Assembly (NCBI GenBank): GCA_002491945.1
Contig: DKWX01000059.1
Coordinates: 1 to 30,706 of the forward strand
From: Porphyromonadaceae bacterium UBA7141
Lineage (GTDB): Bacteria > Bacteroidota > Bacteroidia > Bacteroidales > Muribaculaceae
Direction of reading: 5' to 3'
Length of the DNA stretch: 30,706 nucleotides
The notes below the pieces were generated by a model. The model ran no database searches. It saw only the letters and a list, made by a program, of their open reading frames with translations, and had not been told where the DNA came from. The position numbers and the translations under genes were made by a program. This document shows, piece by piece, positions 1 through 6,183 of the stretch (position 1 is the stretch's first letter; the number at the start of each line of letters is the position of its first letter).

Positions 1-57
1 TCACGCGCCGCCGGTGATGGTTTACCATGGGAGAGCGGGAGAGTAGGTAATCGCCCC
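1..57 (+). rRNA. rrf: 5S ribosomal RNA, 3' part (truncated by window edge)
   Basis: The opening bases match the 3' half of a Bacteroidota 5S rRNA: a GCCGGTGATGG-type helix, then GGGAGAGTAGGT near the 3' end, followed by ATCGCC. A strong terminator lies about 12 nt downstream. The 5' half and the rest of the rRNA operon would lie left of the window. The exact 3' end is approximate because the pairing 5' strand is missing. Confidence 0.85.
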
Positions 58-68
58 CTTAGAAGAAG

Positions 69-94
69 GCTCACATTTTGTGAGCGTTTTTTTT
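69..94 (+). terminator. Intrinsic terminator of the rRNA operon
   Basis: A perfect 6-bp stem (GCTCAC / GTGAGC) with a 5-nt loop is followed directly by a run of eight T. Its position just after the 5S rRNA fits the end of the rRNA transcript. Confidence 0.85.
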
Positions 95-391
95 ATTCAA
101 CTTTTTATCACTACCGTCTATCACCACCATATCGCGCCCCCTTAACAGAAGAAGTTTACAAGAATGCGGACCTCTTTTTTGCAAATATTCTTACATGTGT
201 CTGTTCGCGGAGCTTTTAATTTTAATCTCTTCAGGTTTGCTTTGGAGGGATTGCTTATGTCTGATTGTTGGGTATCTGTCTGAAACAGGTCGCTTTTACG
301 TGGAGCGTAGAGAGGTGCATGTACGCGCGACTGGCCGACCTCGCGCGGGGTAAACGGATCTGAGTCAGGGGATGTGGTTTGTGCAGCGGCG
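95..391. other. Intergenic stretch between rRNA operon and glycosyltransferase genes
   Basis: About 300 bases without a convincing gene. I checked it for tRNA-like cloverleaf arms and short ORFs and found none. A loose near-repeat (TATCACTACCG / TATCACCACCA, about 105-130) and AT-rich patches are the only visible structure. A promoter for the next gene begins at its right edge. Confidence 0.5.
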
Positions 392-423
392 TTTGCGGAT
401 GCCGATTATATTTGCTATATTTG
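392..423 (+). promoter_or_regulatory. Bacteroidota sigma-ABfr-type promoter of the GT2 pair
   Basis: A -33 element TTTG (392-395) is followed after exactly 20 nt by a -7 element TATATTTG (416-423). A second TATATTTG lies at 407-414 but has no TTTG at the right distance. Transcription would be expected to begin about 5-7 nt past the -7 box, at or within a few bases of the ATG at 428, so the message may be nearly leaderless. Confidence 0.7.
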
Positions 424-427
424 CGTT

Positions 428-1171
428 ATGGATACACCTCTTTTTTCTATTATCACAATCACCTATAATGCAGGTGATGTGCTGAAACCGACTATGTTGT
501 CGGTCAGTGACCAGTCATTCCGTGATTTCGAGCACATCATAGTCGATGGCGCCTCGACAGATGATACCGTGTCTATTGCACGCCGTATGGGGGGTGATTC
601 TCTGCGTATCATCTCGGAAAAGGATAATGGGCTGTATGATGCCATGAACAAGGGATTGGCGATGGCACGCGGCAAGTATGTTGTATTCCTCAACGCCGGC
701 GACACTTTTGCCGCTCCGATTACTCTCCGTCTGTATTCCGAAGCCGCCTCAAAAGATCCTGATATCATATATGGCGACACGCTCATTGTCGATGCCGACG
801 GGAAGGTAAAAGGACCTCGTCATCTCACGGCACCGCAGGAGCTTACCTTTGAATCATTCGCCGACGGAATGCTGATTTGTCATCAGGCATTTGTAGTGCG
901 TCGCAATCTTGCTCCGAAATACGATCTGTCGTATCGGTTCTCTGCCGATTACGACTGGACCATAAGATGTATCAGTCATACAATCCCTCAAAAGTGCATC
1001 AATCTCAATACAGTCGTCATACATTATCTTGATGACGGGATGACCGAGAAGAACAAGCGTGCGTCGCTGCTTGAACGTTTCGATATAATGAAGAAACATT
1101 ACGGCGTAGCCACAGCAGTCATGAAACACTTGTCGTTCATTCCTCGTGCCGTATCGCGCAAACTGAAATGA
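428..1171 (+). CDS. Glycosyltransferase family 2 (WfgS-like GT-A)
   Basis: A cytoplasmic GT-A enzyme of 247 residues that probably adds a sugar from a nucleotide-sugar donor to a surface glycan; the substrate is unknown. The N-terminus SIITITYNAG is the classic GT2 opening, followed by VDGASTDDT, EKDNGLYDAMNKG and LNAGDTF. The last replaces a plain DxD at the metal-binding site, as is common in the WfgS-like subgroup. ICHQAFVVRR and SADYDW follow in the acceptor half. The start at 428 is preferred over an in-frame ATG at 374, because the GT2 fold begins at residue 7 and the upstream codons coincide with the promoter. It overlaps the next gene by ATGA, so the two are probably translated together. 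Confidence 0.85.
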   Translation: MDTPLFSIITITYNAGDVLKPTMLSVSDQSFRDFEHIIVDGASTDDTVSIARRMGGDSLRIISEKDNGLYDAMNKGLAMARGKYVVFLNAGDTFAAPITLRLYSEAASKDPDIIYGDTLIVDADGKVKGPRHLTAPQELTFESFADGMLICHQAFVVRRNLAPKYDLSYRFSADYDWTIRCISHTIPQKCINLNTVVIHYLDDGMTEKNKRASLLERFDIMKKHYGVATAVMKHLSFIPRAVSRKLK

Positions 1172-2241
1172 AAGAAACCGACAAAGTAACGCGAGTGGAT
1201 GCAGATCCCGGACATTCAGTTATCAGTGCCGGACCAACGGTAGCCGCCGCCTCTGATCAGGCTCCGGCACCGATAGCTACAGTGATATTACTGTGCTACA
1301 AGCAGGAGTCAACAATCCGGCGTGCCATAGAGAGTGTGCTCAGGCAGCGTTGCCGCTACAGCTACGAGATATTGGTGGCCGACGATGCCTCGCCAGATGC
1401 CACACGGCGGATATGCGAAGAATATGCCACTCGCTATCCTGAAACAGTGCGGATGCTGCCCCCTGCCCCTAACAAAGGACTTGTCGACAACTACTTCGAT
1501 GCCGTACTGGCCTCACGAGGCAAGTATGTGGCCGATTGTGCCGGGGATGACGAGTGGGTCGACCCGTCGCGTCTCGAGCGGTGCATAGAGATCCTGGAAG
1601 CAGACAAAGAGCTTTCAGTAGCCTTCACATCGACAGAGACAGTATGCGGCGACCGTATCACAGGCGGGCATGACTCACCCCAAGAGGCACCGGGAAGCCG
1701 CATATCCGGCGCCGTGTTGTTGCATCGGGTGCTTGACCACACCAATAGTATACCATATGTGCTTTCAGCGGCCCTTTACCGTCGGGCTCCCGTTGTGGAA
1801 GCCTTGAGTGTCACCCCCGGAATACTTCGATGTCATGACGGTGGAGTAGAAGACATCCCTCTCATCGCCTTCCTGGGTAGCATCGGAGATGCCATGAAAG
1901 TGGATATGACGGGTTACCGCTACTATATCGAGGGAGAATCAATATCAAATAATCTTTCAGCCGAGAAAGATTACTGGTTTACGGCGCGTGTCAGCAGCAT
2001 GACATGCCGACTGGGACGTCATTACGGACTTCCGCTCAGTGCTCAGAGGCGTCATTACAGAGAAAAATTCAACTATATGGCAGCCAAAGCCCGTCAAAGC
2101 GGCAGCAAAGCGCTCATAACCGACATGCTCCGGCGCAGGCGCGAATGGGGAATGCCACTTCCACCCAAGGCCGTAATCCACACCCTGTTGGCCCTCGCAG
2201 GATGGCATGGCAGACTGCGGAAGTCGCGGTCGGATACATGA
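1168..2241 (+). CDS. Glycosyltransferase family 2
   Basis: A 357-residue GT-A glycosyltransferase. After about 35 variable residues the fold starts with ATVILLCYKQESTIRRAIES, then ILVADDASPDAT and a CAGDDEWVD sequence that supplies the acidic metal/nucleotide-sugar residues. The C-terminal 120 residues are basic and helical with no clear membrane segment. The start overlaps the preceding stop (ATGA), indicating translational coupling and a shared acceptor pathway. Two GT2 enzymes together suggest sequential sugar additions in exopolysaccharide or lipopolysaccharide synthesis, but no donor or acceptor can be read from the sequence. Confidence 0.85.
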   Translation: MKETDKVTRVDADPGHSVISAGPTVAAASDQAPAPIATVILLCYKQESTIRRAIESVLRQRCRYSYEILVADDASPDATRRICEEYATRYPETVRMLPPAPNKGLVDNYFDAVLASRGKYVADCAGDDEWVDPSRLERCIEILEADKELSVAFTSTETVCGDRITGGHDSPQEAPGSRISGAVLLHRVLDHTNSIPYVLSAALYRRAPVVEALSVTPGILRCHDGGVEDIPLIAFLGSIGDAMKVDMTGYRYYIEGESISNNLSAEKDYWFTARVSSMTCRLGRHYGLPLSAQRRHYREKFNYMAAKARQSGSKALITDMLRRRREWGMPLPPKAVIHTLLALAGWHGRLRKSRSDT

Positions 2242-2265
2242 TCGCAAACGAGGGTGAATGCAGTC

Positions 2266-2317
2266 TATTTATACTGTGTATAAATACTATTTGTATCCGA
2301 TATAAATAGTATTTATA
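2266..2317. repeat. Nested AT-rich inverted repeats (mutually exclusive hairpins)
   Basis: Two perfect inverted repeats share bases. One has 9-bp arms and a 3-nt loop (2266-2274 / 2278-2286). The other has 14-bp arms (2279-2292 / 2304-2317) with an 11-nt loop. The middle arm can pair with either neighbour. No T-run follows, so this is not an ordinary terminator. It could be a 3' stabiliser for the glycosyltransferase message or an operator upstream of the ferredoxin promoter. Confidence 0.7.
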
Positions 2318-2351
2318 TGACGTACAAATTATGTCAAAAATTAACTAAAAA

Positions 2352-2383
2352 TTTGGCTTTGACGCGCGGATAAGATAAATTTG
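2352..2383 (+). promoter_or_regulatory. Promoter of the ferredoxin gene
   Basis: TTTG (2352-2355), 20-nt spacer, TAAATTTG (2376-2383): an exact match to the Bacteroidota housekeeping promoter. Start of transcription is expected near 2389, leaving a leader of about 130 nt before the ferredoxin ATG. The leader ends in an A-rich stretch, which commonly replaces a Shine-Dalgarno site in this phylum. Confidence 0.75.
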
Positions 2384-2522
2384 CATTGAAAAATCGTGGT
2401 TGACCTCATTACAGCTATTCAAATGCGGCTAAAAGAGGGAGTCATAGGCGGTCGTGACAAGGCGCGTATGTGCAACCATGAATATAGAAGAAAAATAATA
2501 ATAACTTATAAAAATTACAATT

Positions 2523-2690
2523 ATGGCTTATGTAATTGGCGACAACTGCGTCGCATGCGGCACTTGCCAGTCAGTATGCCCCGTAGAGGCTATTTCAGAA
2601 GGTGAAATCTACAAGATCGACCCCGACACTTGCATCAGCTGCGGCAGCTGCGCATCGGTTTGTCCGAGCGATGCTATCACCGAGGGTTAA
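2523..2690 (+). CDS. 2[4Fe-4S] ferredoxin, 55 residues
   Basis: A small soluble electron carrier of the clostridial type. Two CxxCxxCxxxCP motifs are complete: Cys 9, 12, 15 and 19, and Cys 37, 40, 43 and 47, each ending in CP, which predicts two [4Fe-4S] clusters. Fifty-five residues is the usual length for the family. It opens with MAYVIGDNCVACGTC. It is flanked by its own promoter and a strong terminator, so it is a single-gene transcript. Redox partners are not encoded nearby; pyruvate:ferredoxin oxidoreductase or hydrogenase are typical partners in anaerobic Bacteroidales. The Cys pattern leaves little doubt about identity. Confidence 0.97.
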   Translation: MAYVIGDNCVACGTCQSVCPVEAISEGEIYKIDPDTCISCGSCASVCPSDAITEG

Positions 2691-2711
2691 TAGCCTTTGG
2701 CGTAGAAAAAG

Positions 2712-2762
2712 AAAAAATAAGATGAATTTTCCGCATTGCGGGGAATTCATCTTATTTTTTTT
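2712..2762 (+). terminator. Strong intrinsic terminator after ferredoxin
   Basis: A perfect 17-bp stem (2712-2728 / 2744-2760), capped by an inner CCGC/GCGG pairing, ends in a run of eight T. The A-rich left arm also gives a T-run on the minus strand, so it could work in both directions. Confidence 0.9.
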
Positions 2763-2765
2763 GTT

Positions 2766-2773
2766 TATATTTG
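2766..2773 (+). promoter_or_regulatory. Probable -7 element of the dut operon promoter
   Basis: TATATTTG, an exact -7 box, lies just after the ferredoxin terminator and about 70 nt before dut. No clear TTTG is present 19-21 nt upstream, where the terminator hairpin sits, so the call rests on one element. Confidence 0.5.
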
Positions 2774-2843
2774 TAGATTATTTCCTCCTTGACGAATTGT
2801 CGGCATTTTGCGGCATCCGAGTGAGGAGCAATTATATACGATA

Positions 2844-3290
2844 ATGGAAAGACTGAAAGTCAAAATCATCAATAAGAGTCATAATCAATTGCCCGAATAC
2901 GGCACATTCGAGGCTGCCGGCATGGATGTGCGTGCATGGTTGCCGGAAGGGAGCGTCACCCTCCGGCCCGGCCAGCGTGCCCTTATACCTACCGGGCTGT
3001 ATATCCAGCTCCCCCGGGGGTATGAATGCCAGATACGCCCGCGCTCCGGGCTTGCCCTGAAACATGGGCTGACAGTGCTCAACACCCCAGGCACAATCGA
3101 TGCCGACTACCGTGGTGAAATCGGAATCATACTAATCAATCTCGGTGAATATGACTACGAAGTGAAGGATGGCGAGAGAATCTGCCAGATGGTGGTCAAA
3201 AGCTACTCGAAAGTGGAATGGCAGCCCGTGGAGCGTCTTGACCGCACAGAGCGCGAAGACGGAGCATTCGGCCATACCGGCGTCGACTGA
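2844..3290 (+). CDS. dut: Deoxyuridine 5'-triphosphate nucleotidohydrolase (dUTPase)
   Basis: Hydrolyses dUTP to dUMP and pyrophosphate, keeping uracil out of DNA and supplying dUMP for thymidylate. At 148 residues it has the usual length of the trimeric family. All five motifs are recognisable: AAGMDVRA (1), RPRSGLA (2), GTIDADYRGEI (3), RICQMVV (4) and REDGAFGHTG (5). Motif 5 has DGAFGHTG where GxGGFGSTG is typical, a mild variation. The ATG at 2844 is chosen because MERLKVKIIN matches the family N-terminus; an in-frame ATG at 2808 would add 12 unlikely residues. AGGAG lies about 15 nt upstream. It heads the run dut-TPR-DUF4292-EnvC. Confidence 0.95.
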   Translation: MERLKVKIINKSHNQLPEYGTFEAAGMDVRAWLPEGSVTLRPGQRALIPTGLYIQLPRGYECQIRPRSGLALKHGLTVLNTPGTIDADYRGEIGIILINLGEYDYEVKDGERICQMVVKSYSKVEWQPVERLDRTEREDGAFGHTGVD

Positions 3291-3401
3291 ATCATCCTGA
3301 CAATGCAAAGGTATTGCCGCACAGACTGCACAGACCGTGTCAGGCGAGCCCGGTCGAGATGACCGGGCACTCTCCATAAACAGATTAATCCGACCATACA
3401 G

Positions 3402-5258
3402 ATGATGAAATACAGAACACTGAGGCGACTGATGCCCATGCTCCTCCTGCTGCTGCTGACAGGGGGAGGGCTTGCCATCGCCCGGCAAAAAGGAGCTCAG
3501 GATAGCCGTCAGCGACGTGAGGCCGCCAGACATTATTATCTCACAGCCGCTCAATACAGTGCCCTTGGGCAGAATGCCGAGGCCGCCGAACTCTATAAAA
3601 AAGCATATAGGCTCGACACAACCTATGCCGAGGCTGCGCTGCAATACGGAGTGCGCCGATGGGGAATACCCGCCGACACACTGTCAACTCCCGTAGAGCG
3701 GGCCGAATCCAAACGCATATCCAAGAAATTCCTTAAGGAATATCCCGGCGATTTCTTCCCGAATTTATTCCTGTCGAATGTAATGGAGCGCGGGGGCGAA
3801 TTCGATGAGTCAATCGCAGTGTTGGAGGGAATCAACCGTCAGGACCCAGGCAATACCGATGTGCTGATGCACCTGTCGGCACTCTATCTCGACACCCGTC
3901 AGTTTGACAAAGCCCTCGATGCCATCAATGCCTACGAGCGCATAGAAGGGGAGGGGATTGAACTGCTGATACGTAAGGCCGGAATGATGCTCGCTATGGG
4001 CGACACAGCAGCCGCACTGAGAGAGACCGACCGCATGATGGCCAGATATCCCGCCAATACGCAGTACGCCATATTCAAAGGGCAGCTCTTCGGCTATATC
4101 AATCAGCCCGATTCCGCCTTGAAGGCTCTAAAATACGCCGAGTCTCTGGAGAAGCCCGGGTACGGAGGTCCGGTAAAGCTTCATCTTGCCGACTATTACC
4201 GACTCACCGGCGACAGTGTGGCCTACGACAGCAAAATCTATGAGGCCCTTCTGGCAGAAGACCTCGACTTCGAGACCAAGAACGAAGTAATGGCCTACTA
4301 CTTGCAGACCCTCATACGCGACAACGCCGACCGTTCGCGCGGCGACCGTATATTCACCGTACTGCGCGAACAGTATCCCCACGAGCCTGACCTGCTCGCA
4401 CTCTCGGCACGCTACAACGCCGCCAAGTCCGACTTCCCGCAGGCCCTCGACGACATAGGGTATGCCATCGACATGGACCACACCAACCCCGACTACTGGG
4501 AGCAGGCCATCGTATATGCTTTCATGCTCGACGACCATCAGAAAGCTGACTCACTCTATAACAAAGCCCGTCAGCTCCTGCCGAAGACCCCGATGCGCAT
4601 CTACAGTCTGGCCGGTACGAATGCCACGGTCATGGAGCAGTTCGACCGTGCGCTGCAGATCTACCAGATTGCCCTCGACGAGAATTTCCCCGGACAGAAG
4701 ATCTCGCAGAAAGCCGACATGGACGCGCTCGCCACATTCCTCACCTACGAAAACATCTCCGACCTGATTTCACTATACACCGAAATCGGCGATGCATACT
4801 ACAAGCAGGACGACCGTGAGCACGCATTCATCAACTACGACAACGCCCTCTCGCTCGACCCCGACAACGCCCTCACCCTCAATAACTATGCCTACTTCCT
4901 CGTAGAAGAGAACACTCCCGTAAGCGAGGCCGACCTCGAGAAGGCCGACGACATGTCGCGACGTGCGATAAGCCAGAATCCCGACAATCCCACTTATCTC
5001 GACACCCGGGCGTGGGTGCTATTCCGTAAAAAGGATTTCGATCAGGCCCGCGAACTGGAGGAGCGTGCCATCGAACTGCTTGGCGACGATGCCGATGCGG
5101 ATGAAAAAGGGGAATACCTGCATCATCTCGGCGACATACTCTTCATGCTCAACGAACTCGACAAAGCTATCGAAATGTGGAAAATGGCTCTCAAGGCATG
5201 CCCCGACGACTCTCTGCTCCATAAAAAAGTGCGCGACCGCACATTCTATTACGAATAA
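3402..5258 (+). CDS. Exported tetratricopeptide-repeat protein
   Basis: A 618-residue TPR protein. A hydrophobic run (about residues 12-26, rich in Leu) forms a signal peptide or N-terminal anchor with no lipobox Cys. The rest is helical repeats in the TPR pattern, for example around YYLTAAQYSALGQNAEAAELYKKAYRLD near residue 45, YKQDDREHAFINYDNALSLDPDN near 470 and LHHLGDILFMLNELDKAIEMWKMAL near 580. TPR arrays are protein-protein scaffolds, probably periplasmic here. It lies 111 nt after dut and 44 nt before a DUF4292 gene, in an order I recall from other Bacteroidales. ATG ATG at the start leaves a one-residue ambiguity. The partner is unknown. Confidence 0.85.
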   Translation: MMKYRTLRRLMPMLLLLLLTGGGLAIARQKGAQDSRQRREAARHYYLTAAQYSALGQNAEAAELYKKAYRLDTTYAEAALQYGVRRWGIPADTLSTPVERAESKRISKKFLKEYPGDFFPNLFLSNVMERGGEFDESIAVLEGINRQDPGNTDVLMHLSALYLDTRQFDKALDAINAYERIEGEGIELLIRKAGMMLAMGDTAAALRETDRMMARYPANTQYAIFKGQLFGYINQPDSALKALKYAESLEKPGYGGPVKLHLADYYRLTGDSVAYDSKIYEALLAEDLDFETKNEVMAYYLQTLIRDNADRSRGDRIFTVLREQYPHEPDLLALSARYNAAKSDFPQALDDIGYAIDMDHTNPDYWEQAIVYAFMLDDHQKADSLYNKARQLLPKTPMRIYSLAGTNATVMEQFDRALQIYQIALDENFPGQKISQKADMDALATFLTYENISDLISLYTEIGDAYYKQDDREHAFINYDNALSLDPDNALTLNNYAYFLVEENTPVSEADLEKADDMSRRAISQNPDNPTYLDTRAWVLFRKKDFDQARELEERAIELLGDDADADEKGEYLHHLGDILFMLNELDKAIEMWKMALKACPDDSLLHKKVRDRTFYYE

Positions 5259-5302
5259 TCCGGATATCCGCCGATATCAAGGCAGACAATCAACCATAAT
5301 AA

Positions 5303-6142
5303 ATGAACAGACTGATATCAATACTCGTTGCATTACTGGCCATAGTCTATGCCGCCTCTCCGCTTTACGCACAGGAGGAACTGGGGCGTAAGGCTGAAAA
5401 AAAACTGATAGAGCATATTGCCGACAGCTACACTGACTGGCATCACGCATCTTGGAACGGCAAACTAAGTTCCGACCTCCTTCCGGTATCCGTGACGGTA
5501 AAAGTATGCATGGAGAAGGGGCGACTCACCATGGTATCCCTTCGCGCCCCTCTCTTCGGCGAAGTAGCGCGTGTGGAACTCGACCCTGACAGCATCGTAG
5601 TGGCCAATAAAATGAAACATACATTCTATTCCCGCCGCCTGTCGGAAATATCAGCTATGGCGCCCGATCTGACAGAAGACGTGCAGGCACTCCTGCTCGG
5701 ACGCATGTTTGCAATCGGATGTGGCGAACTTGGCAAATCCTGCGCCGATGCCGTGACGGTGTTCCCGATGCAATCCGACAGCTGCTATATGGTGGTGCCC
5801 GAAGTACCCGACTATCTGCCTCAGACAGTCTACGGCTTCGCCACCGATGCAGCCCTGCGCATTTCCACATTCGCGGCCGCCTACGGGCGTGGCGAAGCGG
5901 ATACCGAGCCTTCCCTGGACGAAGTCGACCCCGGATTCACTTACCAGCCGGAAGTGCAGCTTCAGGCCGAAGTGACCTATAATTCCAAAGGAGCCATAGC
6001 CAGACTCGAGGCCGCCGGCCGGGGGCGTACCTACACCGCCACCCTCACTGCTAGCCAGCCCGAATGGGACGGCAAGTCATTCGACCGGATTGACCTCAGC
6101 GGTTATCGTCGGGTGTCATTCCGCGACGTGATGCGGATGTAA
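5303..6142 (+). CDS. DUF4292 periplasmic protein (LolA/LolB-like fold)
   Basis: A 279-residue protein with a signal peptide (residues 1-23, ending ASPLYAQ) and no lipobox Cys, so it is predicted to be soluble and periplasmic. The body matches DUF4292: an early WNGKLS strand, then VSLRAPLFGEVARVELDPDSI and a late strand-rich region. As I recall, DUF4292 belongs to the LolA/LolB-like group of lipid-binding half-barrels; a role in carrying lipoproteins or lipids to the outer membrane is inference. It sits between the TPR protein and the EnvC-like gene. Some relatives are lipoproteins; this one appears not to be. Confidence 0.8.
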   Translation: MNRLISILVALLAIVYAASPLYAQEELGRKAEKKLIEHIADSYTDWHHASWNGKLSSDLLPVSVTVKVCMEKGRLTMVSLRAPLFGEVARVELDPDSIVVANKMKHTFYSRRLSEISAMAPDLTEDVQALLLGRMFAIGCGELGKSCADAVTVFPMQSDSCYMVVPEVPDYLPQTVYGFATDAALRISTFAAAYGRGEADTEPSLDEVDPGFTYQPEVQLQAEVTYNSKGAIARLEAAGRGRTYTATLTASQPEWDGKSFDRIDLSGYRRVSFRDVMRM

Positions 6143-6183
6143 GTAAGATTCTTAACAGTCAGATTCCACAATTCATCTCCATA

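Noticed and set aside
100..390. Possible tRNA or small RNA downstream of the 5S rRNA
   Set aside because: No acceptor stem, anticodon arm or T-loop sequence (GTTCRA) in a workable arrangement.
2396..2605. 69-residue open frame overlapping the ferredoxin leader and gene
   Set aside because: It runs through the ferredoxin motifs in another frame and has no recognisable product; the ferredoxin explains the region.
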